The translations under genes were made by a program, and so were the position numbers. Shown here piece by piece: positions 1 to 9,182 of a DNA stretch of 64,000 bases (position 1 is its first letter; each line of letters starts with the position of its first letter). A model generated the notes under the pieces. It was not told the DNA's origin. It was given only the letters and a program-made list of their open reading frames with translations, and ran no database searches. The stretch comes from Diabrotica undecimpunctata (Eukaryota > Arthropoda > Insecta > Coleoptera > Chrysomelidae): contig NC_092807.1 in the NCBI RefSeq assembly GCF_040954645.1, forward strand, positions 77,392,021-77,456,020, read 5' to 3'.

Positions 1-667
1 CGAAAATGTGTTTATTTTTACTAATGCGAATCACGTCACCAACTTTCAATTTTCTTGGGCCAGCAATTTTCAAGTGAGTATAATATTTTCGTAAAATTTC
101 CTTTTCGTTAGATTTATTAACATCAATAGGTCTAAGTCGAATTTTGCTGTGTTTCGTGTTATTGTACTCTTTTGTAATTTGGGGCAAGATATCAATCCAT
201 TTGTAAGTTCCATTAAGACTGAAATACTTGTAAAGTTTTTCCTTCAATGTTCGAATAACTCGTTCACATATGGCTGCTTTTTTAACACTAAAGGTATTAT
301 AGTGATTAATACTATGCTTTTTCATGAGATTTTGAAACTTGGAATTGAAAAATTCTGTGCCTTGGTCTGTTTGTAAATTTTTCGGACATCGTCGAGTATG
401 AGCGAGAATATCCGAAATTGTTCGAGTAATTTCCTCACCTGTTTTCGTCTTTAATGGTCGAGTCCACACAAACTTTGAAAAACAATCAATTACAACAAGA
501 ATGAGCTTGTAAGATTTATTTTGACTGGCATAAGGTCTCATCTCAGCAAGGTCCATTTGCCACAAATCATCTAATCCTTTAATGATTGGTCGTCGACGAG
601 GATAATTTTTTCGTGCAGGCTTATGCAGCTCGTTAACTAGTTGTATCTTCTCCTCGGTAAATGCCAT
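1..667 (-). CDS. Polinton/Maverick retroviral-like integrase (partial, runs off left edge)
   Basis: Reading leftwards from an ATG at 667 there are about 222 uninterrupted codons that leave the window. The rve-type DDE core is visible: the first Asp in QMDLAEM near residue 47, the second in TDQGTEF near residue 109, and the Glu in ICERVIRTLKEK near residue 144. An ELHKPARKNYPRR segment precedes the core. An in-frame TAG ten codons upstream of the ATG supports this start. The enzyme would insert the linear Polinton DNA into the host chromosome. Placement next to packaging ATPase and capsid genes supports a Polinton/adintovirus rather than an LTR element. No break is seen in the visible part. 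The C-terminal domain lies outside the window. Confidence 0.88.
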   Translation of the reverse strand, partial: MAFTEEKIQLVNELHKPARKNYPRRRPIIKGLDDLWQMDLAEMRPYASQNKSYKLILVVIDCFSKFVWTRPLKTKTGEEITRTISDILAHTRRCPKNLQTDQGTEFFNSKFQNLMKKHSINHYNTFSVKKAAICERVIRTLKEKLYKYFSLNGTYKWIDILPQITKEYNNTKHSKIRLRPIDVNKSNEKEILRKYYTHLKIAGPRKLKVGDVIRISKNKHIF

Positions 668-844
668 GTCTAGCTTCCAACGATTCGATTCTTTGAACTA
701 ACGCTAATTCGTTGTTCCGTTAGCTTTATTATGTAAGAGGTAATCTTCCATTACATTAAGACTCTCATCTAAATCATGTGAATTAAGATCCGCTGTTTTA
801 ATCTTTTTTTCTATTTCCAACGTTTTTATCATAATTTGTGCATT

Positions 845-1303
845 TTAGTTGGCAGCATCTGTAATATTCTTCGTCAGTTCCTGTTTAAATATATCAAGAT
901 CATTTTTAAATTTATGCATTTGTTTTGATAAATCAGATATTTTCGAAGCAGTCATTTTATTCTCATCAGACAACTCGTTAACTTTTTTACTTAAATTATC
1001 TTCTATTTTACTGATGGGGTTTGAGATTTTTTGTTCGAGTTGAGTATCTTTTTGAATTCTATTTTTTTGTATCAAATTAATCTCTTTTCTTAGAAAAGTT
1101 TTCGCACGAACAATGCTGTCATCTACATATTTCTTATTGGAAAGATGAATACCTGCTACAGGAGGATCTCGTTTAATGTCTTTATGTACTTCATGTATCT
1201 GGTTTTGTAAATCCAAAATGGATTGCTTTAAGCCTTCACGTAGCTTTTTAACAACTTGTTCATTAGAACGGTAATGATGACGACCAAACTTGTCAACACT
1301 CAT
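845..1303 (-). CDS. Polinton coiled-coil protein, function unknown
   Basis: About 152 codons from an ATG at 1303 (MSVDKFGRHHY...). The frame is open slightly upstream but without another ATG. Residues ~20-50 and ~80-150 are rich in K/E/L/I heptads and predict a long coiled coil; there is no signal peptide or membrane segment. It lies between the integrase and the conserved acidic protein on the same strand, beginning 31 bp after that gene's stop, so the three probably form one transcription unit. Similar coiled-coil ORFs accompany arthropod Polintons; a fibre-like or scaffold role is only a guess. The frame is intact. Confidence 0.6.
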   Translation of the reverse strand: MSVDKFGRHHYRSNEQVVKKLREGLKQSILDLQNQIHEVHKDIKRDPPVAGIHLSNKKYVDDSIVRAKTFLRKEINLIQKNRIQKDTQLEQKISNPISKIEDNLSKKVNELSDENKMTASKISDLSKQMHKFKNDLDIFKQELTKNITDAAN

Positions 1304-1333
1304 GTTGGAAATGATGTTCCAATAATCCAAACA

Positions 1334-2421
1334 TTAATATATAATATCTGCTTCACGTAATTCGTTGGCAACAATTTCGTTATTGTGCGATGTATTTCCT
1401 GCTTCTTCGGAAGCAATCAGCAATTTGAGTCTGTCGCATAGTTCGTTTGGATCATCCCAATACACATATTCAATTGGATTATCATTGTAGATCAAATGAG
1501 AATCATCGACGAGTCCTGACCTTTTGTAGCTAGATGGTGAAGATAACGATGTTCGAGGTGACGTTGATGATGATGAACGAGTCCCTTTTACTAAACGAAC
1601 AAGACCTTCGAAAGGTTGTCTCTTTAATGCAGTAGATCGAGTTTTCGGTGGCGATTTTTTGTTGTTTCATTGGTAGGTTTAAATAGCGGTTTGATAATAT
1701 GATGATATTTTTTCCCAGTTGCACCTTTAAGACGACCTTTGGAATCCAGATGAACTTCTGTACTATTTAATAAACTTTTATAGTGCTTTAAATCTGTATC
1801 ATTATAATGTTCAGGGTTATCATAGAAAATTAGTTGGTATAGACCTGGCGTTCCCGGCACCCATCCTCCTTCCTCACTACCATCACTGATGACTTGTATA
1901 CTACCTTTGTATTTGTTAAAGTTTATTCGTCGTTTACCCAACATCCAGCGAATTTCATCATTGTAAATAGGTCCGTAGTTTTTATCAATTTTATTATCTT
2001 TCATCCAAAATTCTTTTGTATACTTATGACTCATTGGAGGATATTGCTCGATATATTCATCAATAGCCTCTTTCGAAACATTATTAGGATCAAACATTTC
2101 ATGTTCGTTAACTTGATCGATTGATACTGCATCGGAAAATACATCGTCATCGCCGGCTTCTTTTTTTATCTCTTCCTCCGTTTTCACCTCTTCTTTTTTA
2201 ACGTGTCTAAGCTTGTTATTAATAGCATGATGCAACGTTTTTGACGATTGCGCAATATCTTTTAGAGGTTTAGCTATGGGCTTAAAGAGTTTATTTAGCG
2301 ACTCATCTTGTTCTGTTTTACCGAACTTTAATGCCAAATACTTTTTGCGAATGACACGAGCTAGTTCGGCAACTTTACGCTTGCGCGCAGCTACCTCTTT
2401 GTCTGACATATTGTCATACAA
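1334..2421 (-). pseudogene. Conserved acidic Polinton protein (DUF8207-like), one frameshift
   Basis: The first frame (2421 to 1624) encodes 265 residues: a basic N-terminus (VAARKRKVAELARVIRKK), a Glu/Asp-rich stretch, then a globular part with GWVPGTPGLYQLIF. That frame stops at 1624, but an adjacent frame continues from ~1660 to a TAA at 1334-1336. The continuation includes a Ser/Pro linker and a WDDPNELCDRLKLLIAS segment that I recognise as the conserved C-terminus of this arthropod mobile-element family. The shift falls in a run of six T on the plus strand at ~1655-1660, consistent with loss of one base. Function is unknown. The DUF8207 assignment is from memory of the family and should be searched. 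Confidence 0.65.
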
Positions 2422-2592
2422 TGCGTGTTTATTATTATATTAATCATGTTTCACTAATTCTTTAAATATTTATATGCATATTTAAATTCGAAAATAAAGC
2501 TCATGCTGATTGTGACTGGCTGAATGATAATTGTCCAAGCCAAGACAAAAAAAAAAAAAAAAAAAAATACAATGCGTGTTTTTCGATCATAC

Positions 2593-3324
2593 CTAGAGTT
2601 TTATAAACTTGTCGAAACCTTTACGATATCGTCCGTTAGAAATATCGAAATCCTTAACAATGACGAATGTACCGTATTTGTCCTTCCAACATTCGGAACA
2701 AAATTGTTTAAATTGCTCAAATGTCATATCAGGTGATACGTGGTCATCAAAGACGTGTTTCAAATTGAGCTCATCTTGCTTAAACAATACAATAAGATTC
2801 GCATTATCACGTAAAAGTTGTTTGCCTGCTCGACTGTATGATTGACATAGGTATGCACAATCAATGTCTTTATGTCTACCCATACAGTAATATTCACGTA
2901 TTGTTTGTTGTGGATCCGTTGATACGTCATCAAATATGAATACTGAGTTTGGTTTAGCTTTACTTGGGCTTATAACATCATCATTATCTTTAAATGGAAA
3001 ATAACCTACTTCTTTCACAGACTCCAACACTTCCTTCAAAAATTGATACTTGGGTTGAAACAACGACTTTGAATAAACGTAAACATTTTTGAATTTAGCG
3101 CCATTCAGGTCAAAAAGTAATGCCAACATAACATTAGTTTTTCCACATCCGCTTGGACCACATATGATAGCACGAAATGAATGTGGTAGCAATGCACCAT
3201 GTTTGCTGGTTCTTGTCACGTTGTCGACAAAATCCAAGTTTTCCACTGCTAGTGTCTTGTCTTGTTGAATGACCTTCATCTTGTGATTGAGATGTATTTT
3301 GTACACATGGTTATATAAAGACAT
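2593..3324 (-). CDS. Polinton genome-packaging ATPase (FtsK/HerA, A32-like)
   Basis: 243 intact codons. A P-loop GPSGCGKTN lies at residues ~55-63 and a Walker B SVFIFDDVS near residue 129. A Gln-rich sensor region follows (CAYLCQSYSRAGKQ), matching the A32-like ATPases that pump DNA into capsids of Polintons, adintoviruses and virophages. A second in-frame ATG at residue 16 (MKVIQQ) could be the true start. The gene is divergent from the core/protease gene starting at 3439, so the 115-bp gap between them probably holds two promoters. Confidence 0.87.
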   Translation of the reverse strand: MSLYNHVYKIHLNHKMKVIQQDKTLAVENLDFVDNVTRTSKHGALLPHSFRAIICGPSGCGKTNVMLALLFDLNGAKFKNVYVYSKSLFQPKYQFLKEVLESVKEVGYFPFKDNDDVISPSKAKPNSVFIFDDVSTDPQQTIREYYCMGRHKDIDCAYLCQSYSRAGKQLLRDNANLIVLFKQDELNLKHVFDDHVSPDMTFEQFKQFCSECWKDKYGTFVIVKDFDISNGRYRKGFDKFIKL

Positions 3325-3438
3325 TTTGCAAAAAGCGATTCATTTCAATGTTGGTCGTTCAAGGTAAAGGAGTGTTGAATTCTGTGATCAATAGTCTACG
3401 GTAATAGGTCCAGATCTGCCTGGTTAACTAATACAGCA

Positions 3439-3903
3439 ATGAAAGCTAAACGAAAACTGGGTATGGGTATGAAACGCGGTAAAGGTGTTGGTTCATTTAA
3501 GCGACATGTGTTACAACCAATTATTAAAACGATGAAGCGTTCTCCTCCGGCACCAAATCTACGTAAATCAGCCTTAGTTGCACTTGCAGCAGTTAGAAAA
3601 GCCGTTAAGAGTGTAGGTGGGAAGAAAAATGTACGTGTTCCAAGAATTATTCCATTTGAACCAAAATCTGGTGGCATTTTACCTTAAATCCCAATCTTTG
3701 CAGGCCTATCAGCTCTCGGAAGCCTCGCTGGGGGCGCAAGCGCGATAGCGAAAACTGTTATCGATTCAAAGAATGCTCAAAAGAAACTAGAAGATAAACG
3801 TCACAACAATGCAATGGAACATCTAGGCAAAGGATTATACCTGCGAAAAAACGCTAAAGGTGGCTTTGGATTATATTTAAAAATGGCAAAAAACTTCCGC
3901 TGA
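3439..3903 (+). pseudogene. Polinton core/pVI-like basic protein with internal stop
   Basis: The first 82 codons are strongly basic (KRKLGMGMKRGKG near the start) and end at a TAA at 3685-3687. The same frame stays open for 71 more codons, with a hydrophobic Gly/Ala-rich helix (IFAGLSALGSLAGGASAIAK) and a Gly/Tyr/Lys-rich tail, ending at a TGA at 3901-3903. A leucine codon mutated to TAA would explain the first stop. A one-base loss in the A-run near 3880 would explain why the frame does not run directly into the protease just downstream. Adenovirus pX/pVI-type DNA-condensing or membrane-lytic roles are the nearest analogy, by position and composition only. Confidence 0.6.
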
Positions 3904-4827
3904 AGCTACCTAATAGACCTTTAACCAATGTGGACTTAAAAAAATTTGTTAAACTGCTTAAAATTTCAAATTTTCGTGGCGTCTTTATGAAGGATAATTT
4001 ACCACGTAGTCCTCGTAAACATGAATGTGCTATTATTAATCTCGACATTTCCACAAACCCCGGTACACATTGGGTAGCTTCTTCTTCTTCTGGTTCCTAT
4101 CCGTTTCGGATGTTGGAAATCATATTGGCAATCATGACCTTGCTCGCTGCGGCTCGAAACAGCTCCGTTGAGGTTTTCTTAAACCATGTTCTTAAATTCC
4201 GCAGCCATGATATTCTCCTTCTACCGGGTCCTCGCTTACCTTTGGCTTTACCTTGCAATATAGACTGCAGCAGGGAGTAACGGTGCTGATTTCTCATAAC
4301 GTGTCCCAGATATTGCAATTTTATGCGTTTGATCGTAAACACAATCTCTGGGTCCTTCTTCATTTTTTCTAGAACTTCCTTGTTCGTGATCCTTGCTGTC
4401 CATGATATTCTCAGCATTCTTCTATAAAGCCACATCTTAAATGCTTCAAGTTTTTTAATAGTGGTGTCTGTAAGCGTCCATGCCTCCGCCCCGTACAACA
4501 ACACAGAGAAAACATAGCATCTCAAATGTCTCATTTTTGTATCCAGGGATATGTTGTGACTTTTGAAGATGGCGCTCATTTTGTTAAAGACCGTTCTTGC
4601 CTTTCCTATGCGGCACTTTATTTCCTGTACATAGGTGGGTAGCTTACAGAAAGATAAATAACGATATAGAGTACTTTGATTCATATGGTTGCTTGAAGCC
4701 ACCGCGAGAACTAGTATCCTACTTGAACGGTGGAAGAATTTTCTACAATAACGATCAATATCAAAGTTATAACCAAATAAACTGTGGTCATCTTTGTTTA
4801 AAGTTTCTTTATAATGGAACCATCTAA
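3880..4827 (+). pseudogene. Polinton adenovirus-type cysteine protease, split by a LINE insertion
   Basis: The protease frame runs from ~3880 to 4080, is interrupted by a 555-bp insert, and resumes at 4636 to a TAA at 4825-4827. The first part carries FRGVFMKDNLP and the catalytic His in GTHW. The second carries the acidic residue in YFDSYG and the nucleophile Cys in NCGHLC. This His-Asp-Cys order is that of the C5 (Ulp1/adenain) maturation proteases that process capsid precursors. The upstream basic protein reads towards it with no ATG-initiated gap, suggesting the two were one fused ORF before frameshifting. The insert disables the copy. Confidence 0.82.
4081..4635 (-). mobile_element. 5'-truncated RTE-type LINE fragment inserted in the protease gene
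   Basis: A direct repeat TGGGTAGCTT at 4071-4080 and 4636-4645 bounds the insert as a target-site duplication. On the minus strand it encodes the C-terminal tail of a LINE reverse transcriptase (LLYGAEAWTLTD, then RRMLRISWTARITNKEVL, LQYLGHVMRN and GRRRISWLRNL), which is typical of RTE-like/endonuclease-RT elements. The 3' end on this strand is a short (GAA)n tract at ~4081-4092 instead of poly(A), also RTE-like. It has no RT core and is a dead 3' fragment. Confidence 0.85.
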
Positions 4828-5038
4828 CGATATATTGAGAAGTGCCATTTGCATTTTTATGGAAAATATAACGAGCGTTGTTTGGTATGAACTATCTCAA
4901 GATATTCGTCGCGCACTAGAAGATTATTTACCCTGCAAGAAAGACTATGATAAACATGAATGGAGTGATGTTTGCGGCATGTATATGGAAAGTAAATGTG
5001 TATTTTGTAAAGTGTCATATTATGAGAAAAATATGTAA
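4814..5038 (+). CDS. Small Polinton ORF with Cys pairs, unknown function
   Basis: 74 codons, starting 14 bp before the protease stop. The product contains WYELSQDIRRALEDYLPC, then a C-terminal CVFCKV pair with other cysteines upstream, which could bind zinc. There is no signal or membrane segment. The overlap with the protease end and the short distance to the minor capsid gene suggest one late transcription unit. I do not recognise the family, but the codon structure is clean and the position between protease and capsid genes is compatible with a real gene. Confidence 0.5.
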   Translation: MEPSNDILRSAICIFMENITSVVWYELSQDIRRALEDYLPCKKDYDKHEWSDVCGMYMESKCVFCKVSYYEKNM

Positions 5039-5113
5039 CAGTATAAGAAAAATAAAGGAATTTTTAACATATTTTGCTATTTAATTTCATACACCTATTC
5101 AAATGTATCAGTC

Positions 5114-5833
5114 ATGTCTCTATTGTTGACCTTGACAAGTACTTCAAACGAGTTTTCGTTTACTCCTCAAGTACCTCTTGTGCTTGATCCGTTTCGACAG
5201 TATTATGTAGCAGTGTTGGGATTTCATACATTTAATTCAATTCCAAACATCGATGGTGAAACGTTTTATTTCTATGAGCAAAATGATTGTACAAAGTTGC
5301 GCAATATCGAAATTCCATCAGGATGTTATGAAATTACAGATATAGAAGCGTACATTCGAAATGAATTAATACGTAAATACAACTCGGTTCGGGAATTTAC
5401 TTTAAGACCGAACAACAATACGCTTAAATGCGAAATTTTCTGTCAGAATCACACCATTACTTTCGATAAAGACGATAGTCTTGGAAAATTATTGGGCTTC
5501 TCGTCAAATAGAGTGTTGGAACCAGGAAAAATGCATTCTTCAGATCAACCTGTAAAAATTATAAAAGTATCGAGTCTACTGTTTGAATGCAACATTACCG
5601 AAGGAGCCTTCTACGAGGATAGACCTGCGCACACATTTCTACATTTTCCGATAAGTGTTGATCCAGGTTTTTCTATTGACGAACGTCCTCATAATCCTAT
5701 ATACATACCAGTAAGCAACAGCATACGTGAAATTACCAAAATTACCGTTAGTGTAGTTGATCAAGAATTAAGACCCGTCAACTTTAGAGGAGAGAAAAGT
5801 ACACTTCATTTGGATTTTAAGGAAACGATATAG
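5114..5833 (+). CDS. Polinton minor capsid (penton-like) protein
   Basis: 239 intact codons. The predicted protein is nearly all short beta strands (FRQYYVAVLGFHTFNSIPNI, then FYFYEQND and HTITFDKDDSLGKLLGF), ending in ITVSVVDQELRPVNFRGEK. This matches the single jelly-roll minor capsid proteins that form the vertices of Polinton/adintovirus particles. It sits directly upstream of the major capsid gene, as expected. The stop codon is immediately followed by another ATG at 5834. No disabling change is seen. Confidence 0.78.
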   Translation: MSLLLTLTSTSNEFSFTPQVPLVLDPFRQYYVAVLGFHTFNSIPNIDGETFYFYEQNDCTKLRNIEIPSGCYEITDIEAYIRNELIRKYNSVREFTLRPNNNTLKCEIFCQNHTITFDKDDSLGKLLGFSSNRVLEPGKMHSSDQPVKIIKVSSLLFECNITEGAFYEDRPAHTFLHFPISVDPGFSIDERPHNPIYIPVSNSIREITKITVSVVDQELRPVNFRGEKSTLHLDFKETI

Positions 5834-7076
5834 ATGAGTTTAATTATAAAACAAAGCTCTACACATCAATATCCATTAGTCTCACGCAAATCTTACAAGC
5901 GACGTGACGTGTTTGCTGTCAATAAAGCCTTTCTTGTTTCCATTGGATTACAGCTAAAAGATGTCAAAACGTTGTCGAGTTTATCATAAATCAATCAGAT
6001 GCATTTTTTGCCATACACGAAACACTTTTGAAAATTAAAGGAAGTATAAAGAAAGTGGGTAATGGAACTGTTTCTCTTGCACCGAATGCTGGAGCCTTCT
6101 TGTTTGATACATGTACAGACATCCAAAGTTCACACGACATGGAAATAGTTCGAGATCCTGGTGTAGTTAGCACTATTCGCAGTTTGTTGTGTTACACTCC
6201 TGAAGATTCCAAGTTTCTCAGTACTGCAGGATGGAACTATCCCAATAATCCACATTTATCGGGAGACAGCTTTAGTTTACTGATTCCGATAAAACATATT
6301 TTCAACATTTTCAACGATTACAATAAATTAACCTATGGTCGTCAAGTGTTTCGATTTGTTCGAGCACGTAATGATAGAGACTGTATTTTAGTGGAAGAAC
6401 CTAATGCCACAACAACAACAACAGTGTCTTTAACTGTTACCAGCATGGAACTGAAGGTCAAACATGTCTTTCCGAATGATGATGTGAAAATTGACCTAAT
6501 GACTCCGATTAAAAATAATACGCCGATAACTATACCTTTCCGTAAATGGGAACTTAATGAACTACCTTCACTTACGGCTGGATCCCGACGTGAGATATGG
6601 AATGTAAAGACAACTTCAGCTGTTGAACGTCCACGCTATGTCATTGTAGCTTTTCAAACTTCTAAACGAGATGACATTCTCACGCCGATCCAACGTTATT
6701 CGATAACATTAAGGTGTCCAGCGTACGAGTGGTTATTAATGGTGAATATTGGCCTAACGAGAGAATGCAATTGGATTTTGCGAAAAATGATTATGCTATA
6801 GCTCACTACAACTATACCGAATTCTTTCCCAGTTATACTCATTCGACAACAAAACATCCAATCTTGGATTATAATGCATTTAAAAAATATGCTTTGTTTA
6901 CTTTCGACTGCTCCAAACAGGATGCTACGTCATTTAGATCGGGAACCGTTGATATTAAGTTGGAAATCGAAGCATATGAAGGTTTTCCTGCAGGCACTCG
7001 AGCGTACTGTTTAATTGTTCACGACAGTCTACTCGAATACTTTCCTCTAACTGAAGTTATCAAAAATATCATTTAA
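5834..7076 (+). pseudogene. Polinton major capsid protein (double jelly roll), frameshifted
   Basis: The capsid-like reading is spread over three frames. A 51-codon opening frame starts at ATG 5834. The main block runs from ~5980 to ~6700 (INQSDAFFAIHETLL, then PGVVSTIRSLL, NPHLSGDSFSLLIPI, WELNELPSLTAGSRREIW). A third block from ~6698 to 7076 contains VINGEYWPNERMQLDF and FTFDCSKQDATSFRSGTVDI. The GTVDI-x-LEIE strand and the C-terminal FPLTEVIKNI are characteristic of Polinton major capsids. Breaks near 5970 and 6700 are consistent with single-base indels. Whether the 5834 ATG belongs to the capsid or to a separate small ORF is uncertain. Confidence 0.75.
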
Positions 7077-7121
7077 ATTGACTTATTCAATCATACCCAA
7101 TTCAGTATACTATCAGCCATC

Positions 7122-7613
7122 ATGAGGATAGCATTAGTTGACATTCAAGGATTCACCGTAGATGGGTGGTTTGTTCCCAAAGAACTCAGCATTGAAATTG
7201 GCTTTAAACATTGTCATTATATATTTAAACCTCCACAACCGTTTGCTACATTAAGTAATCAAGATAAGAAGACTGCTGTGTACTTGGAGAAAAACGTGCA
7301 TGGTCTTCGGTATTCTAATGGGGATGTTAAATATTCAAAAATAAATAAAATACTGGAATCTAAGTTGTTGTATGCAGCTGACTACATCTACGTTCGCGGA
7401 GAACAACAAGCAGAATTTTTAAGATACAAATGTTATATGCTTGACGTCTTTCTCATAATTATTGATGTTTGCAAGTTTGATGATTCTCCATACTCCACTG
7501 GAGGCTTTGCTCCACATGAATACCCCTGCCACGCTACTGGACTATTTTCCTGCTCCTCGATAAATGTGGATCACCTCCGTCAATGGTTGTGTAACAAAAT
7601 ATTACCTATATAA
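7122..7613 (+). CDS. Polinton-associated protein with VDIQGF start, unknown function
   Basis: 163 intact codons beginning MRIALVDIQGF. An FKHCHYIFKPPQPF segment follows, then a spaced YIYVRGEQQAEFL near residue 90 and a Cys/His-rich C-terminus (EYPCHATGLFSC). An Asp-rich first strand followed by a small alpha/beta protein is reminiscent of RNase H-fold exonuclease-like ORFs often found beside arthropod Polintons and some insect DNA viruses. I cannot identify catalytic residues with confidence. It lies 45 bp after the major capsid stop on the same strand, so it is probably co-transcribed. Confidence 0.55.
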   Translation: MRIALVDIQGFTVDGWFVPKELSIEIGFKHCHYIFKPPQPFATLSNQDKKTAVYLEKNVHGLRYSNGDVKYSKINKILESKLLYAADYIYVRGEQQAEFLRYKCYMLDVFLIIIDVCKFDDSPYSTGGFAPHEYPCHATGLFSCSSINVDHLRQWLCNKILPI

Positions 7614-7670
7614 ATTGGATTTTTTAAAATAAAAGATTAAAAGTTTTATTTTAGTTTTATTTTAACAGTT

Positions 7671-8096
7671 TTACATATTTATTTTAATGCAAGATGATTC
7701 GCATTTACGATTTACAAGAAATTTTTTAATGATATTAATCGCTATAAAGGCATTTATTACGAATATAATACTTAAGAGTATAATCGATAAACCATATTGA
7801 TCGATGTCATCATTATTAGTTTTGTACCATTTTGAATCACTTTCGGTGTTATTTGGGGATATTAGCTTGATCTTGTAGAATGCTCCTCCTGATTTTGGTA
7901 TCGCTTTGAAAAATACTGGAAGCTGTCCATAATTCGCCACTTCATGATCCATTAGAGTCCATTTAGTTAGTTTACAATCAGTTTTTACATCATTAAAACA
8001 TATCGCCTGGTTCTTCACGTTGTTTGGAACGTTTGTATAAAGGACATTGTTAACAATAGCTGTGAGGATGATGAATGAGGTTGTTAGTCGAGGCAT
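7671..8096 (-). CDS. Putative type I membrane protein of the Polinton
   Basis: 141 codons from an ATG at 8096. The N-terminus (RLTTSFIILTAIVNNVLYT) looks like a signal peptide and residues ~102-125 (YGLSIILLSIIFVINAFIA...) form one membrane segment followed by a basic tail (KKFLVNRK). The presumed ectodomain has an NNT glycosylation sequon and a few cysteines. The layout is signal peptide, short ectodomain, membrane anchor, basic tail. No family match is recognised. Its ATG overlaps the 3' end of the 63-codon ORF at 8084-8275, implying a two-gene unit convergent with the capsid genes. Confidence 0.5.
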   Translation of the reverse strand: MPRLTTSFIILTAIVNNVLYTNVPNNVKNQAICFNDVKTDCKLTKWTLMDHEVANYGQLPVFFKAIPKSGGAFYKIKLISPNNTESDSKWYKTNNDDIDQYGLSIILLSIIFVINAFIAINIIKKFLVNRKCESSCIKINM

Positions 8097-8275
8097 CTTG
8101 TCGGTTGAATTCTTTTTAACGGGTATTGTGTTGTTTTTGGTAACTTTCTTTCTGACAAATTAAACTCTGCAAATCGTTTTTCAATTGCAGTTCTATCTTC
8201 GTACCACTGTATATCGGCTTTTAACTTTTGTATTTTTTTGTAAAACTCTTCTAATCTACACCGTATGGAAGACAT
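8084..8275 (-). CDS. Short coiled-coil ORF upstream of the membrane protein
   Basis: 63 codons (MSSIRCRLEEFYKKIQKLK...). Residues ~5-40 form a charged helix with heptad spacing, and the tail is basic. Its stop overlaps the start of the downstream membrane-protein ORF by about 13 bp, the kind of overlap seen in compact viral gene pairs. No homology is recognised. The short length means chance cannot be excluded, but the overlap and shared strand make a bicistronic pair plausible. Confidence 0.4.
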   Translation of the reverse strand: MSSIRCRLEEFYKKIQKLKADIQWYEDRTAIEKRFAEFNLSERKLPKTTQYPLKRIQPTRCLD

Positions 8276-8928
8276 TGATGAAATAAATGTCTTTCACTCC
8301 AAAAGCCAATATAAATAATATTCTTAATCACCTCCACTACCATGGTATAATAAATAGAAATAAATGTTTTAATCCTTTATCCAAAAATACTGTTATTTAA
8401 TTCACTAATTGTATCTTCATTATAATAATACAAATTGCATCTCCCACGCTAAAACTATGTTGCGCAATATTTCGTAAGACTATTCATTTATGCATCACAT
8501 GCCGGGCTTAATTATAAAATAGAAAGGAATGTGCACATATTTCTTGCGTCCATGCGAATATATTTTATCTCACATTAAATAGAATTGGAATGTGCACGTG
8601 CTTCCGGCTATATCGTGATCGCGTGAGAAATTTTTAATAGCCGGCGTACCCGATGATGTCATTATTCTCAGTAGCAAGATCTATTTTATAAAGATTTCAA
8701 CTGATCATGTAAAGTATAATTTAAAAAATAAACGAATTTTTGTTATTATGCTAATCGATAAAATATATACGAGGTAACTCGTAAAATATAAATTGAAAAA
8801 ATTTAGAAGTTTTACGCTAATGGTCGTAGGTTTAAAAAAAATACCAGGAAAAATTGCTCTCTTTGTCTGTCATTCGTCTTCTTCTCTTTGTCAATTCATA
8901 GAATGCAGTCACCGACCAGCGATTGAAC
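8276..8928. other. AT-rich non-coding end region of the Polinton
   Basis: No ORF of note. The core GGAATGTGCAC occurs twice (~8527 and ~8588), each next to TAAATAGAA-like sequence, forming a diverged direct repeat. An 8-bp inverted repeat CCGGCTAT/ATAGCCGG lies at 8604-8611 and 8637-8644. This may be promoter sequence for the minus-strand gene pair or part of the element end; no terminal inverted repeat partner can be seen because the other end is outside the window. Confidence 0.35.
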
Positions 8929-9130
8929 ATCGTTTTCATTGGTTAAGTTGACGTGTAACTTCTTTATTTTTGGGGGAATGGGGGGCGTTTGGGTGTCTTT
9001 TTTATTACATCGTTCTCATTGGTGTACGTTAAGACGTAGCTTCGTTATTATTGGGGGAATGGGGGGGGGGCGTTTGGGCGTCTTTTCGTTAATATTGGGG
9101 GAATGGGGGTGTCTTTTCGTTAATATTGTG
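8929..9130 (+). repeat. G-rich diverged tandem repeat
   Basis: Two to three diverged units of ~90 bp. Each contains CATTGGT, a GACGT core, and TTGGGGGAATGGGGG followed by CGTTTGGG and TGTCTTTT. The G runs are long enough to form G-quadruplexes on the plus strand. It shares ATTGG and GACGT cores with the array that follows. Confidence 0.6.
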
Positions 9131-9182
9131 GTACGACTCCACCATTAGTCGATGGACGTCTTTCTCATTAGACGTTGATGCA

